Shown here: in pieces, positions 39,614-52,100 of the stretch
Position numbering within the stretch: the stretch's first letter is position 1
Layout: each line of letters starts with the position of its first letter
Source: Farysia itapuensis
Lineage: Eukaryota; Basidiomycota; Ustilaginomycetes; Ustilaginales; Ustilaginaceae
Direction: 5' to 3'
DNA length: 64,000 nucleotides
NCBI GenBank assembly: GCA_023212645.1
Contig: JALBYC010000023.1
Span: forward strand, 62,001 to 126,000
The notes under the pieces: generated by a model
What the model was told of the DNA's origin: nothing
What the model saw: only the letters and a program-made list of their open reading frames with translations
The model's database searches: none
Program-made: the position numbers and the translations under genes

Positions 39614-42600
39614 ATGGCGTTTGATGCATCTTCCGGCTATGGGCAGGTGTTTAGCCCACCGATGCTCGCCAGCATGGAAAGTCAACACACCTTTGGTTTT
39701 GACAGCGTCGGCTCCTCGCGCACCTCGACTGAGACCCATGAACACCAGAACAGTGCATCGCAAACTGCATCATCCTCATCCAACAGCAGGCGCCAACGCT
39801 CACGAGCCTCGTCGACAGCATCTGTCCCAAACGCTGAACCTCAGCGTGGCAGCAGCTCCTCGAAGAGACATCGAAGACTTGGCTCTGCTGGCGCTGGCGG
39901 CATCTCAGCCAACACACCGTTCAGCAGCACCACTCGAAGCAGATCCGGGTCCATTTCTGCTGTGGCCGCCAGCTCAGAGACACACGATCAGTCAATATCG
40001 CTGGGCCAACGCATGCGAAATCGCTCGACTCCCCAGCTCAACGGTCTTTCCAGTCTCTCCACACCGCAGACTCTCACGCCCAACAGACCATTGAATACCA
40101 GCTCGGTTCCAACCTCTCCTCGGCTTGGGTCTCGTCGACCATCTTCTGGCTACTTTGATCCCGTGTTCGTGGCGCAAAGCCAAAACTATTTGCTGCACGT
40201 CCAGCCGCACGATCAAGCGTCAGCTTCGGCAGCTGTCGCAGCTCGCATATCACCTTCGACAGAATCAGTCGGAGCAGCGAGTCAGTCGGAATGGGCACAA
40301 CATGCGGCTCATATGCAGCAAGCGGCTCAGCTCTTGGGTCTTCAACGCCTCTTTGCTAGCAGGAGCACATCGCATCTGCCCGACCTCGACCCTACCTTTC
40401 TGGCGCATGACTTTGAGTCGCCGCCTCCGTACGCGCCACAAGCTTCCGCTATCGAGACCGAACTGGAAAGAGCATTCTCTCCTGGACAGGTCCCAACGGC
40501 GACGGGCTTGCCTTCGCCAGAGCCACCGCTGCCGCCTCCCATCAGTATTCCAAACTTGATTAGCAATCCGACCCGACAGGACGGTCGGGCGCACTCTCCT
40601 ACCACGCGAAGGCCTTCGTCCCGACCAGGCCCCAGTCCACGCGGCAGCCGAAGCGGACCACCATCCCCTTCTGCCTCGTTCTACGGCAGACGAGGTCTCA
40701 CCAGTCTTTCGCCTCTACCCACGGGTCTGGAAATGACTTCGACTGTTGTGTACACTCCTCAATTTTCGGCACCAGTCAGTCCAAACATTGCTCCAGACAG
40801 TGATCCCGAGGATGACAGAGACGAGGCTCTCACCTTTTCCTCGTCTCGTTCTAGACAGTGGCGCGACGAAAGACGTAAATCTGTCAGCTCGGTGGAGGAT
40901 GTGTCTATCGTCAACACTCCTGCGCCATCCTTCGTATCACATGGCTCCATCGACACTTCAGGCAACTCTAGTCGAAGACGCATGCGCTCTGGCTCTACAG
41001 GAGTTACGCACGTCCAGACTCGAGCAGCTACTTTGCCGTCGGATTCACAACGCCCGGTACTGCCAATAGACATCACATTTGGAGATCAGACGACTGATTC
41101 ACATCATGGCTCGAGTACAGATGATGCGACTCGAGCTTTTCGCTCGAGCACAGGACTACTTGGCGAATCTCATCAACACCACGAAACACATTCCGAAGGT
41201 CCTTCTTCTCCCGAGCTGGGAGCTGATGAAAGCGAACCAGCCTCTCCCGCCTCAGCTGACACTACTGCCTCCCCGAACGATTTTGCACCGCACGTACAGG
41301 ACAACGTTGAGCAGACTGTTCGCGATGTGTCAGCAAGTGACGACGAAGAGGGTAAAGATGAATTCCCCCTTGTCCTCAAGATGATTCTCCACACACTTCG
41401 AATCTTAGCCGTCGTTCCTGGCTGTATCGGCACTTTCTGGCTTACGCGGAATGCCTTGATGCTCGCGCGCACGCGGCCTAGCCTGCTCAATGCTGGACAT
41501 GCAATGATCTTCGCCAACGGAACTGCGGTCTATCCGAATCAGACGGGCTATCATGATCTCGCACAATTTCAGGGTGTCGTCAGACTCGGTCGAAGACAGC
41601 CTGGGGCTTTGGACTTTGCTGTGTCCTGTCTCTGGAGCATGAGCACTGCCTACCATGCTCTGTCATTCACTACGCTTCTGTTGCGGAGATGGCTGCTGTA
41701 CTACTCCATTCTTCCGTCACTCATTCGTCTGGTGGCATTACAAGCCATCTGCTGGCCGCTCGTTCGTCTGACCGTGTTCCTCTTTGGACCTGATCAGCCA
41801 CTAGGTGCATGGGTCGTCATTGGCACCACTACGGCCCTGAGCGATGTCATTTCTCGCTGGGTTACCAGTAATATTGCTGATGCACCACTCGAAGGTGAAC
41901 TCGACGACGATGAGGATGATTGGGATGATGAAGCAATGAACAGCGTGCCAGATCTTCCCTTTGGCCTCTACAGTCGCACGAGGATCAGTACTGGAAACAG
42001 CGAACGCTATCTGTATGGCAATCGTCGCGACTACGGCATGGATCGCGGCGCCAACGACTCGGACTGGGATATACGATCAGGAGACGAGAGCGAAGCAATG
42101 GCTGCGGTCCATCAGTCTCTACGCGAGAGGTCTGAAAGACGTCGACAGCGACGTGGTGGTCAAGGAACGCGGTTCTGGAGAGCCGTTATTGGTGGCCCTA
42201 CTACTCCTTCTAAGCGTAAAAAGCGCAGAAACGAACGATCTCGCAATGCTAGGTCCTACATGTCGGGCACCGCAACAGAGACTGAAGTCGAAGCTGAGTC
42301 TGACTGGGCTGGATATGGCACTGACCGCACACTCATGGGATCGCCTGCTGCCGTCCTCCGCCATCGGCGTGCAACTACTACACGTCGTCCACTGACAACA
42401 GATGATGAGACCAGCAACAGTCATCCAGCCCGCATCACATTGGCAAGCTCCCGTCACGATCCGCATATGGAGCAAAGCAAGCCACAGACGATCTTGCCCA
42501 GGTCTACCTCTTTTACGTCGGCGGACAGAGCCGACAGTCGACGCAAATTTCGCTGGGATGTGGCTATGCGGAGAAACGTACTTCCTGTCGCAGCTCTGGG

Positions 42601-42652
42601 CTACCTCAGCATGTGGATTCTCATCCTTGATGCAATGAATCTCGGTAACTGA
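39614..42652 (+). CDS. EOS1: Eos1-like multi-pass membrane protein
   Basis: This 1012-residue single-exon protein has a disordered Ser/Pro/Arg-rich N-terminal half (to about 580). It is followed by membrane segments around LRILAVVPGCIGTFWLTRNA, LDFAVSCLWSMSTAYHALSF, SLIRLVALQAICWPLVRLTV and GAWVVIGTTTALSDVISRWV. The pattern and the ALQAICWP motif recall Eos1, an ER membrane protein linked in yeast to N-glycosylation and oxidative-stress tolerance. An acidic then Arg-rich loop separates these from a final hydrophobic helix, VAALGYLSMWILILDAMNLG. Yeast Eos1 is much smaller, so the family call applies to the membrane core only. If not Eos1, it is an uncharacterised ER or Golgi protein. Confidence 0.65.
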   Translation: MAFDASSGYGQVFSPPMLASMESQHTFGFDSVGSSRTSTETHEHQNSASQTASSSSNSRRQRSRASSTASVPNAEPQRGSSSSKRHRRLGSAGAGGISANTPFSSTTRSRSGSISAVAASSETHDQSISLGQRMRNRSTPQLNGLSSLSTPQTLTPNRPLNTSSVPTSPRLGSRRPSSGYFDPVFVAQSQNYLLHVQPHDQASASAAVAARISPSTESVGAASQSEWAQHAAHMQQAAQLLGLQRLFASRSTSHLPDLDPTFLAHDFESPPPYAPQASAIETELERAFSPGQVPTATGLPSPEPPLPPPISIPNLISNPTRQDGRAHSPTTRRPSSRPGPSPRGSRSGPPSPSASFYGRRGLTSLSPLPTGLEMTSTVVYTPQFSAPVSPNIAPDSDPEDDRDEALTFSSSRSRQWRDERRKSVSSVEDVSIVNTPAPSFVSHGSIDTSGNSSRRRMRSGSTGVTHVQTRAATLPSDSQRPVLPIDITFGDQTTDSHHGSSTDDATRAFRSSTGLLGESHQHHETHSEGPSSPELGADESEPASPASADTTASPNDFAPHVQDNVEQTVRDVSASDDEEGKDEFPLVLKMILHTLRILAVVPGCIGTFWLTRNALMLARTRPSLLNAGHAMIFANGTAVYPNQTGYHDLAQFQGVVRLGRRQPGALDFAVSCLWSMSTAYHALSFTTLLLRRWLLYYSILPSLIRLVALQAICWPLVRLTVFLFGPDQPLGAWVVIGTTTALSDVISRWVTSNIADAPLEGELDDDEDDWDDEAMNSVPDLPFGLYSRTRISTGNSERYLYGNRRDYGMDRGANDSDWDIRSGDESEAMAAVHQSLRERSERRRQRRGGQGTRFWRAVIGGPTTPSKRKKRRNERSRNARSYMSGTATETEVEAESDWAGYGTDRTLMGSPAAVLRHRRATTTRRPLTTDDETSNSHPARITLASSRHDPHMEQSKPQTILPRSTSFTSADRADSRRKFRWDVAMRRNVLPVAALGYLSMWILILDAMNLGN

Positions 42653-42982
42653 ACAACTCGGAGTGCAGGACGCCTTCGAGCTCACTCTCTCGTACTCGCC
42701 CCCTTCTTGGCGACATAACCACAGAATTCTAATCTTCCACATGCTTCACAACCCTTTCCGTGTCCGAGTGTGATGTGAAGGTCAGAGAGAGCGATCTTAT
42801 GGCGGAATGCTTTCGGTACTCAGGTGTGTTGATATGACACGCGGGCTCACGCTCCAGGGCTCAAGCGCTCAAGGTCCGAAGCGCATTAAATATCGGTCTT
42901 TGGTTAATCAGCACTCTGACGCACCCTGCAGGCCACGAAAAAGGTGTGGAGGTATGTGTTGCTTCTGCCACAAAGTTGCCAC
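42653..42982 (+). promoter_or_regulatory. Intergenic: NAXD promoter
   Basis: This is 330 bases between tandem genes. It contains the 3' end of the Eos1-like gene and the leader of NAXD; nothing else recognisable. The NAXD frame is open upstream to 42944 but without an ATG. Confidence 0.4.
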
Positions 42983-44044
42983 ATGAGTAGGAGTGCAAGT
43001 ACTCTCATGACCATGTCGACACTAGGACCGTCTCAGATTGCCGCTTCTGCCAGCGCCGGTATCTCCAGCTTGGCGAGCAAGGTGGTCGCGGCCGCTGTGC
43101 CGACCTCTGCTACGATGGCTCAAGTTAAGCAGATGATCCCTGCGCTGTCCCCATCGTTGCACAAAGGTCAGGCTGGACGAATTGGCATTGTCGGCGGAAG
43201 CAAAGACTATACAGGTGCTCCCTTCTTTGCGTCCATGTCGAGTATGAAGTTTGGATGCGATATGTCGTACACTATCTGCTCTCCCGATGCAGGAAATGTG
43301 ATCAAGACCTACTCGCCCGACCTCATCGTCAACCGGCTGTTGGACGAGACCAAGGACTTTGCGCAAGTCGAGAAAGAGCTCGACGAGCTATTTGAGCGCT
43401 TTCACGCTGTTGTCATTGGTCCAGGACTGGGCCGAGACGAGTTCATGCAGAGCTGCGCTCGCGTCTGCATCAAGCTTGCACGCAAGCACGACATGTATGT
43501 AGTCGTCGATGCAGACGGTCTCTGGCTGCTTCAGAACGAGCCAGAAGCAATCAAGGGCTACAAGAAGGCTATACTGACACCTAACGTGGCTGAATTCGGT
43601 CGATTGTGCAAAGCGGTCAATCTCGACCCCAGTTCAAATCCAAAGGAGGCAGCTCAGCAGCTTGCGAAGGCACTCGACGGACCGACTATTGTCGAGAAAG
43701 GCGGCGTAGATCGGATTGCCACAGCAACAGAAGTCTTACAAGTCGATAGCGAAGGCAGTCTCAAGCGATGCGGCGGACAGGGGGACATCCTGGCCGGTTG
43801 CCTCGGCACATTTGCAGGCTGGGCAAAGATCTACGAGGAATCGCATGGGTCAGAATCGCGAAAGTCGGCACAGATTGACTCGGAGAGATTGCTGTTGCTC
43901 GCTGGTTATGGCGCAGCCCTGACAGCACGCGAATGCAGCCGGCTCGCTTACAAGAAGAATGGTCGCGCCATGCTTGCCCACGACCTCATCGACCAGGTCG
44001 GCGTCGCTTATGAGACCTTGTGGGGCGACGTTCAGCAGAAATAG
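42983..44044 (+). CDS. NAXD: ATP-dependent (S)-NAD(P)H-hydrate dehydratase
   Basis: This is the ribokinase-fold repair enzyme that dehydrates damaged NADHX/NADPHX back to NADH/NADPH at the expense of ATP. From ATG 42983 it has 353 residues. Family motifs appear in order: HKGQAGRIGIVGGSKDYTGA (about 58), FFASMSSMKFGCDMSYTIC, VVIGPGLGRDE, VVDADGLWLLQN, AILTPNVAEFGRL, TIVEKGGVDRI and the catalytic GGQGDILAG. Three Met codons cluster at the start (Met1, Met9, Met11), preceded by SRSAS. The first 45 residues are Ser/Ala-rich and could be a mitochondrial presequence, so alternative starts giving two locations are possible but unproven. Confidence 0.95.
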   Translation: MSRSASTLMTMSTLGPSQIAASASAGISSLASKVVAAAVPTSATMAQVKQMIPALSPSLHKGQAGRIGIVGGSKDYTGAPFFASMSSMKFGCDMSYTICSPDAGNVIKTYSPDLIVNRLLDETKDFAQVEKELDELFERFHAVVIGPGLGRDEFMQSCARVCIKLARKHDMYVVVDADGLWLLQNEPEAIKGYKKAILTPNVAEFGRLCKAVNLDPSSNPKEAAQQLAKALDGPTIVEKGGVDRIATATEVLQVDSEGSLKRCGGQGDILAGCLGTFAGWAKIYEESHGSESRKSAQIDSERLLLLAGYGAALTARECSRLAYKKNGRAMLAHDLIDQVGVAYETLWGDVQQK

Positions 44045-44680
44045 CCAGCCTTCCAGCCTGATAGCATCTTGGTCGGAAGTGGTACAGCCAGTCCAGCACT
44101 TTATCACGTCTACTTGCATTGAATGCAGTGGATATACCATGAACAAAGTTGAGCATCGTGTGCACTATGAGCGTTCGCATCTTATCGCAGATCCGCAGGT
44201 ACGCGGTATTATTTCTCCACTTTTGCTAGAGTCTGTCGGAATTCAGGTCGCACGGGTGACTGGCGCGGTCAAGGCCGTGCCGTCGGATGCGTCAATCAGC
44301 AGCTGGAGGCCAGAGAGGGTGCGCCCCGAAAATCGGAGATCTGCATCGCTTATCTAGTCAGACACTTGAGCGCATGCTCGTGCATGTACGGAATGGAGCA
44401 AAGCTTGGACTGGTGGTGACAGCGTAAGCATGCGTCAGCAATGGCCGGATGTGCTCCGACCGTGGACCGTGGCCGAAGGTGGCTTCGCATTGTGATTGTA
44501 CTCGTGCCCCCCACAATTTCCAGTTTTGGGTCGGTAGATCCGAACGGCCTGTCTACTTTTCTCCTTCTTACTCTCGCATTGTGCTGTGTATCTGCTCTCC
44601 CCCCTCTGGCCATGAGAAGCTAGTCGGTATCAGCGTGCCAAGTACAAGCGTGACGGCAAACCTTAGCCCCGTTCCACAGC
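44045..44680 (+). other. Intergenic: promoter and leader of WD40 gene
   Basis: This is 636 bases between tandem genes. It is CT-rich towards the 3' end and includes the leader of the WDR48-like gene. No RNA gene or credible small protein was recognised. Confidence 0.4.
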
Positions 44681-47600
44681 ATGGCTGTCGATCCGAACGC
44701 AGCCGAAGCGGAGGCGTTACCAACCATCAAGAGGGTGTCTTACATCTTGCCGCCATGTCGCCAGCCACCGCAGACGTTCAGTCTGCCTCCGCTCGGAGTC
44801 GATCGTCAATTTCAGACTGGGCCCATCCTGATTCCTGCCCCAAGCCGGGTGCGATCGTCGGCCTCCTCGTCGTCGGGAAACTCAACGTCGACGTTCGAAG
44901 ATACTCGCTTCCCTGACCATCCACAGCATACACTAGCTGTGTCCTCCCTCGCCATCGACACTACCACCTGCATCGCATCTGGCACTCAAGACGAGCGAGT
45001 GCCACCAGGCATCTTGTACACGGGAGGCCGTGATGGCCTTGTTGGGGCATGGGAGCTCGGTCTTCCAATGCGGAAAAAAAGTTTGTACCGAACGCCGGAC
45101 GACCATGGTCTCATGGCGTCTACATCCTCCTTTGACATTGACGAAGAAGAGAGAGGGCTACTCGCCGACACTTCTGCATTTCCAGATCAACGACAAGTAC
45201 CCGGCGAGGAAGTCTGGCAGGCCGATCCATTACGGGCTCATCAAGCGAAACGTACTCAATTCCGCCAATGTGTTCAGTCACATACAGACTGGATCAACGA
45301 TATTCTTCTCTGCAACCAGAATCAAACCCTGGTGTCCGCCTCATCTGATCTGACGGTCAAGGTCTGGAGTCCTCATGATCCAGCTTCCTGTCTCAGTCCG
45401 CAAATCTTGGGCACTCACAAAGACTATGTCAAAGCACTGACGCACGCACCTGAAGCCGGTTATGTCGCCAGTGGTGGATTCGACAAAGTGATTAAGTTGT
45501 GGGACATTCGCGAAGCCAGATCATCCCCCATGCTCGAGTTCAGCACAAAAACGGTCCGGTCGTCTGTCTATGCACTCAGCGCGAACCCGAGCGGCAGCGT
45601 CATTGCGGCTGGCTCGCCCGAACATGGTATCAAGGTCTGGGATCCTCGTCAAGGTCAAAAGTGTCTCGAACTCGTTGGCCATACAGACAACGTTCGCACC
45701 GTCCTGGTCAGCGAAGATGGCAGATTCTTGCTGTCCGGCTCCGCCGACGCTACCGTTCGTCTTTGGTCGCTCGGCGAACATCGATGTCTGCACACTTTCA
45801 CACACCATGCCGACTCTGTCTGGTCTCTCTTCTCTGATCATCCCACTCTCGACGTCTTCTACTCTGGAGACCGACAAGGCTACGTGTGCAAAGTCGACTG
45901 GGAAAGGCGTTCGGAAGTCTCTGAAGGCGAATGTGTCGTGCTGTGCCAAGAAACCGACAGGACTGGAGCCCATCAGGACGCAGATGGCTTGCCCGATCAT
46001 CACAAACGAAACGCAAAATCGGGTGTGCAAAAGATTGTCGCTCTGGATGACACTTACTTCTGGACAGCAACGGGGCAGTCGAGAGTCAACAGATGGCGCG
46101 ATGTTCCCCGTCGTTCTGAGCGAGAAGCAATCTACCCCATTGGCGGTGGTGACTTTGGCCGTCATCACGATATACATCGTCAGTCTGCAGGTAGCGCTAT
46201 GGCAGTGCGATCAAAAACCGAAGTCAGTGGCTCACCAAATTTGTCTCAGCTCAGCTCGACACCCTCGGTCACATTCGCAGAACCAGAGATGCCTTCTTAT
46301 CCCCACAATGCACGCGGTGATATCGCCGGCGAAGCGCCTGGTAGCAACCCCGCTGCAGTAGCGCTTCAAGTGGGCATGAAATTACCACCAACTGGCACGC
46401 CGCTGGCAACGACCATGCATGGTATTCCGTTTGATAGTCTCGTCAGCCTTGAACCTCTGAGTGACCCTTATGGGGATCAAATTGGACTGGGATCCGTCAG
46501 TATTCGCGACCACCGCAACAGCCACTACGAAGACTCTATGCTCGCTGCTGCTGGCCAGCTGCGTTCAATAGGCAGTCGCATATCGATCGATCAATACAAC
46601 GCCTCTGCCGCACTTCCGGAACGATCAGTTCATAATCCACCCGTCAATCAACAGCTTGCGCAACTCCAGAACTCAAGCGGGCCAAACCGTCCCTCTAGCA
46701 CGCGATCTGCTAGCTTGCGCTTTGCACCGCTAAGCCAAGCGATCGAGCCCATTGACGATAGTACGGGACAAGACCCAGCGAACGACTTAGACAACACCAG
46801 CGATGTGGTGAACGAAAGTCATCAGGAAGATGAAAAGGACTACGCCTATCAAGCACGAATGGCATTTGAAGACCGAGAGCTTGCCGAGGATTCTCAGCCT
46901 TTACGTGTCGGACCGGACGAAGTGATCCAAGGCTCGGACGGGCTAATTCGTTCTTCCATGCTGAACGATCGACGTCATGTCATTACCGTCGACAGCAAAG
47001 GCTCCGTCCTGCTCTGGGATATCATCAAGGGTGCCTGTGTCGGAGAGTTTGATCCAGCGGATGTCGAGCGCGCTGCTCGAGCGTCCAACCTGATCTTATC
47101 TTCGGATTTGCCCAAATGGAGTCCGGAACACACCCCTAGCGACACTCTAGAGGTTGTCAAGGAGCGCATTGAAGGACAAGGTATCACTCCACTCTGGTGT
47201 TCATCCGACACCAAAGTCGGAGCTCTGACAGTCCATCTGGAAGAACCTCGCTGCTTCGAGGCAGAGTTTTATGTCGACGAGTTCCTCGACTGTGTCAATC
47301 CTGCTAATTTCAAAGAAGACCAACGCCAACAGGCTGCTCGCTGGGTACTGCGCAATTTGTTTGCAGGATTTGTCGACGCAGAGAAGGCGATGCGCTCCTA
47401 TATTGCCAACTCTGGCCAGGTGATGCCTCCTGAAACGCCAGCATGGGACAAGATAATGGGAGTGCGGGGACGCGGTCCGTTTACACCGGGTCTAGCCATG
47501 AACGTTGCAGCACAAGCCAAGACACCAGCCTTGGCTCCGGCTGTAACGAGTCCGTTTGCTCGTGCCCCAGGCAGTGCAGCGCTTCCGTCGGTCAGTGCAG

Positions 47601-48727
47601 CTCGAGGAGGACCGGCAGCCTCTCCGGCAGTCGGATCCGACCTTCGGACAGAAAGTGGAAGCGCCGCGGGCGCTACTGACGATTACTTCTCGCTGCCCAG
47701 CTCGCAGAGCGCTGCTCGGACACCAGGAAGTAAGACGAAAGAGACTGCGGCGAATGGAGACGAGAACGTTGCACTACCCGGTGCCACGACTGGTAGTGGT
47801 TTTATGAACAAGTTCCGTTTCAATCGCAATAAGGCAGAAAAGTCAGAAGCTGACTCTGTGACAGCGGACGACGAAGCTCAGAAACTGCGCAATTCGGCAT
47901 CGGCGGCTGCTGCTAGCGAGGATGCCAACAGGGTCCTTACACAGGAAGAGTTGGTCCAGGAGCTTCTCAAGCAGCCTCTTGCACCTGCCAGCTTGTCCGA
48001 AATGCCACTGCTGCCACTTCCGCCGGACACGGCCATTGTGATCTCGCAATCTTCTGCCGACGCTGGCTCATGGGAAGTTATCTACCGAGGTCTACTCAGC
48101 TGCACTAAGGACGACGCTGACATTATTGAAGAAAAGGCGCCATACTGGCTCTTGGACTGTCTTCTTGCCAATCGCGTGTACGCTCGAGAGCCCGTCAAGC
48201 TGAGCTTCACCTTGACTCCGTGGGTCGCTGCCAGCGGTGGAAAGGCGGATGGCTTTGGCGGATTTGATGGAAATGGCTTCGGCTCTGAACCCATGCCCGA
48301 GATTCCCACCGGCAACGCCCGACTGACTGCTACCCGATGCCTTCGAATCAAGAAAACGTGCACCTATGTGGCCGAGAAGCTCGAGCTGTCCAGTCCCAGG
48401 TCGAGAACGGGCAGCATTGCGGCAAGTCGGCGATCCTCTGTGGATCACATTGGAAAAAAAGGCGGCATGACGCCACTTGCTTCTGCTTCCGTTCCTCTAC
48501 CTCCCATCGGCGCTGCCAGCTCTGCGGCTGTGGGTGACAACAGCAACGACGCTAACGGAGCAGAGACTTCAGCATTTGCACAATATGCACCGCACGAACT
48601 CATCGAGATCCTGTGCAACGACACCGTGCTCCCGCCGTACATCACTTTGGCGCAGTGCCAGCGATTTTACTGGCGCAGCTCAGGAGACATCAAGCTCGAG
48701 TACCGCATGAAGAAGCTCGATCTTTAG
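44681..48727 (+). CDS. WDR48/UAF1-like WD40 protein with DUF3337 tail
   Basis: This is a 1348-residue single-exon homologue of WDR48/UAF1 (Duf1 in yeast), the WD40 activator of USP1/USP12/USP46-type deubiquitinases. The N-terminal propeller repeats include [103 protein letters not shown] and [20 protein letters not shown]. After a disordered linker a further blade-like [19 protein letters not shown] occurs. It is followed by the DUF3337 region ([35 protein letters not shown]) and a C-terminal part ending [20 protein letters not shown]. The order equals that of WDR48; the excess length (677 in human) is Ser/Ala-rich linker. Confidence 0.92.
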   Translation: MAVDPNAAEAEALPTIKRVSYILPPCRQPPQTFSLPPLGVDRQFQTGPILIPAPSRVRSSASSSSGNSTSTFEDTRFPDHPQHTLAVSSLAIDTTTCIASGTQDERVPPGILYTGGRDGLVGAWELGLPMRKKSLYRTPDDHGLMASTSSFDIDEEERGLLADTSAFPDQRQVPGEEVWQADPLRAHQAKRTQFRQCVQSHTDWINDILLCNQNQTLVSASSDLTVKVWSPHDPASCLSPQILGTHKDYVKALTHAPEAGYVASGGFDKVIKLWDIREARSSPMLEFSTKTVRSSVYALSANPSGSVIAAGSPEHGIKVWDPRQGQKCLELVGHTDNVRTVLVSEDGRFLLSGSADATVRLWSLGEHRCLHTFTHHADSVWSLFSDHPTLDVFYSGDRQGYVCKVDWERRSEVSEGECVVLCQETDRTGAHQDADGLPDHHKRNAKSGVQKIVALDDTYFWTATGQSRVNRWRDVPRRSEREAIYPIGGGDFGRHHDIHRQSAGSAMAVRSKTEVSGSPNLSQLSSTPSVTFAEPEMPSYPHNARGDIAGEAPGSNPAAVALQVGMKLPPTGTPLATTMHGIPFDSLVSLEPLSDPYGDQIGLGSVSIRDHRNSHYEDSMLAAAGQLRSIGSRISIDQYNASAALPERSVHNPPVNQQLAQLQNSSGPNRPSSTRSASLRFAPLSQAIEPIDDSTGQDPANDLDNTSDVVNESHQEDEKDYAYQARMAFEDRELAEDSQPLRVGPDEVIQGSDGLIRSSMLNDRRHVITVDSKGSVLLWDIIKGACVGEFDPADVERAARASNLILSSDLPKWSPEHTPSDTLEVVKERIEGQGITPLWCSSDTKVGALTVHLEEPRCFEAEFYVDEFLDCVNPANFKEDQRQQAARWVLRNLFAGFVDAEKAMRSYIANSGQVMPPETPAWDKIMGVRGRGPFTPGLAMNVAAQAKTPALAPAVTSPFARAPGSAALPSVSAARGGPAASPAVGSDLRTESGSAAGATDDYFSLPSSQSAARTPGSKTKETAANGDENVALPGATTGSGFMNKFRFNRNKAEKSEADSVTADDEAQKLRNSASAAAASEDANRVLTQEELVQELLKQPLAPASLSEMPLLPLPPDTAIVISQSSADAGSWEVIYRGLLSCTKDDADIIEEKAPYWLLDCLLANRVYAREPVKLSFTLTPWVAASGGKADGFGGFDGNGFGSEPMPEIPTGNARLTATRCLRIKKTCTYVAEKLELSSPRSRTGSIAASRRSSVDHIGKKGGMTPLASASVPLPPIGAASSAAVGDNSNDANGAETSAFAQYAPHELIEILCNDTVLPPYITLAQCQRFYWRSSGDIKLEYRMKKLDL

Positions 48728-49169
48728 AAGCACCTTTCTTCTCCAAATAATTATTATTCTTCAAAGCCAGTGTCTGCCATCGGCTTGGTTCACTTCTGAG
48801 CGAGCAGCGAAGCTCTACGAGTCTACGACTGATATGAGACGGACCTGGGACGCTCGGAGAATCGCTGTTAATCGTACTATTCGTGAATACGTGATATACG
48901 TGCATACGTGCATGCGTGATCATAGGTATATACGTGAATTAACGTAATTAACGAATTTCGTTTGAGCCTTGTTAGACTCGGATATTTTTGGAAGCAACTC
49001 ACATCGTAAGTGAGCTTTGAGAAGAAGTGACGTGCATGTACGTAAGGTGTTGTTCAGCTTTGGCAATGCCTCGTCTCCACACCAAGGCGGATCTCTCGGG
49101 GTGATCGGACGCTGGTGAGAAGGCATTTCAAGGCTAGGCTGTCAGGGGACAAGCTTTCGAGGAGAGCCG
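48728..49169 (+). other. Intergenic with TACGTG-rich patch; MSH1 promoter
   Basis: This is 442 bases between tandem genes. A TACGTG cluster (48888-48936) sits about 230-280 bases before the MSH1 start and is described separately. The remainder shows nothing recognisable. Confidence 0.45.
48888..48936. repeat. Degenerate tandem TACGTG repeat
   Basis: TACGTG occurs at 48888, 48897, 48905 and 48931, and a GCGTG variant at 48914, spaced 8-9 bases in the first copies. It may be a degenerate microsatellite or an array of ACGTG-core binding sites. Confidence 0.6.
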
Positions 49170-52100
49170 ATGAAGCGCTGTATGCCGCTCGTTCGACGTG
49201 CCTTGGCCCAGCACGTCGGCTCGACGGACGCCGCCGCCTTGACAAGAACGAACCAAGTCGGGCATGTTCGAGGCTTTTCGCACAGCACTCGCTTAGGCAA
49301 GACAAGAACGACTGTCGCCTACGCAGCTTTGACAGATCGTATTATGGGACACGATGGGCAACCGCTTGCACCGCTGCCAAGTATCCCAGCTACCTTGAAG
49401 AACAAGGGCAAAGCTCGAGCGAAGGCCAGCACGACACCAGCTGAGCCAGAATCAAAAAGTACGGCTTCGCACCCGGCGCCAGCTGATGGCTATGAATGGC
49501 CTCCATTGGCGTCCTCAGTCCTGGCAGACATCTCGCGCTTTCCCGATACGATACTATTGACCAAAGTCGGTGGTTTTTACGAGTCCTACTTCCACCAGGC
49601 TCCAATTTTGGCTTCTATCTTGGGCATCAAGCTGGCGACGAGGAAGTGGGGTGGTACCACGGTGCCCATGGCTGGTTTCCCTGTCTTTCAGCTCGAAAAG
49701 TACCTCAAGACATTGGTGCTCGAAAAGGGACTTCTCGTGGCGATTGCTGAAGAGTTCCGTGCGCCCAGCGGAAACTTCAAGCCCATGAAGGGGGCAAAAG
49801 AAGATACGACCATGAACCTGCATAACGAAACAGTCGACATTACGAGACGGGTCACGCGAGTAGTCAGTCCTGGCACTCTGATTGACGAAAAGTTCCTTGA
49901 CCCATTCGTCAACAATTTCATCGTCGGTGTCTCAGCGCTGCAGCCTAATGATGGGCAGCCCGAGGAAGGTCTGCGCTTTGGTCTTGCCTGGCTCGATGTG
50001 GGTACAGCTGACTTTAACACCACTGTCTGTAACGACTACCAAAGCCTTCGAGATGAAATTTCGCGCATTGCACCGCGAGAGGTTGTCATTGATGGATCCG
50101 CTATTACAGCCTCCGATCTTGCCAACGACGTCGAGTCAACACTAGTTTCAGAAGGATATGGTCAGGACATTAAGATCCGACTAAGCGTCAGAGATCTGGT
50201 GATGGACTCGAGTGTATACGTCTCCTGCTTCGACCCGACCCTTGCGGCACCTACTAGATCCTTGATCAGCTCGCCTTCGACCATGAAGGTAGAAGAGGCG
50301 GACAAGGCCGAGGATCATGCTGTCAAGACTTTGCTAGCTTATCTGCGCACACGACTGCTAGATGACTCGGAATCGTTGGAAGCACTGTCAATCACCAGAC
50401 CGCTACATTTGCGGCAGGAGTCAAGCCTGCGTATTGACGCGCACACGCTAGACGCACTCGAGATTAAAAATCGTGGGCGGGAAGGTGCAATTCGCGGATC
50501 TCTCTTCAGCGTCCTGCGACGGACTGTGACGCGAGGAGGTACGCGCCTACTTCAACAGTGGCTCACTGCACCATCGACATCCCTGAGCACTATAGAGGGC
50601 AGGCTCGACCTTGTCAGTCTATTTCTGCGGTCTGTGGCGCTCAGGGAAGATGTTCGTGGTCTAATGCGTCAAGGCGCCGGCGACGCAGGCCGCGTCCTTC
50701 AAAAATTGGTCACCAAAAGGAACGACGAACAGGATTTGCTCGAGATCAGAGACTTTATCGTCACGACTTCCCGCATCACCATGAAAATTACCAATGAGAT
50801 CAAGCATCATGCCCAACAGATTGCCCACAGCTCATTGCTTTCACCAGAAAAGAACGCGAACGAGTGGGAAGCTCTGCAAACTCTTGCGGATAAATTTCAC
50901 AACCTTGACAATCTGGGCGCACAACTCGGCGAGGCGATCGATGAGAGAGTGATTGAGTCGCGAATTGCAAAGCAGGAGTCCATGGCTATGGAGATGGAGA
51001 CGCTTGCATTGGCGTCAAACACCACTGGCGGAGCTGCTGAGCGACGAGCAACTGCTGCTTATCATTCCGCTCCATCGCTGCCTTCCCCAAAAGTCAAGAC
51101 CTCGGCGACCGAAGGACAAAGTGAGGAAGGTTGCTTGTGGGGAGAGCCCTTCGAGCACCTTGTTCGACCAGCATCGTTCAAAGTACTATCGAATGCCGTC
51201 AAAAGCCATGCCAAACTGAGACGTGAAGCGGCAAGTTTACAAGCAGAATTTCAGCAAGTTTATGGCAGTCAGGTCTCGCTACGATTTGTCATGGGTCAAG
51301 GGTTTGTTGTTCACTCCCGCGGGAAAGCTATCGGTAGCGTCGCAGCACCCTCTGCTATTTCGACTACCGATATGACACTGCACATAGCGGGCAAAAATCG
51401 AAGCACCCACACGTATTACTCGAAATCCTGGTCTCTGCTTGGCCACAAAATTGACAAGACCACTGAAGAGATTAGAAAGCTCGAGGCGCTCGAGCTTGAG
51501 CTGCTACGTCAGCAGGTACTGACACAGATCGCAGCTCTGCGACACAACGCACGGCTCGTAGACCAACTGGACGTTTTGGTCGGATTCAGCCAGGTTGCAG
51601 AAGACTATGGACTAGTCCGGCCCCTAATCGACGAAAGCCATGATCTCGTAATTAAAGATGGTCGGCACCTTAGTGTTGAAATCGGCCTGCTTGAGCAAGG
51701 CAGACTCTTCACCAAGAATGATGTATCGATGCTCAGCGGTGACAAGTCGCCGTCGGGCGGCCGAGTCCAACTTATTACCGGGCCCAATATGGGTGGAAAG
51801 TCTACCTATCTACGGCAGGTTGCGATGATTTGCATATTGGCACAATGCGGCTGCTTTGTTCCCGCGACTGCTGCTCGGATCGGCTTGGTCGATGCCATCT
51901 TTACCCGTATTGGCGCGCAAGACGACCTGTTCCGCGACAGAAGTACCTTCATGGTCGAAATGACAGAAGTTGGCGAGATCTTGTCGCGTTCTACAGCCAA
52001 ATCTCTCGTCATTGCCGACGAGATCGGTCGAGGCACTAGCAATCTAACCGGCATAGCCATTGGCTTCTCAACGCTAGTCGAGCTTTACAACAAAAGATGT

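Noticed and set aside
45521..46361. Overlapping frames of 218 (minus) and 263 (plus) codons inside the WDR48-like gene
   Set aside because: Both lie within well-matched WD40 coding sequence and have no recognisable content.
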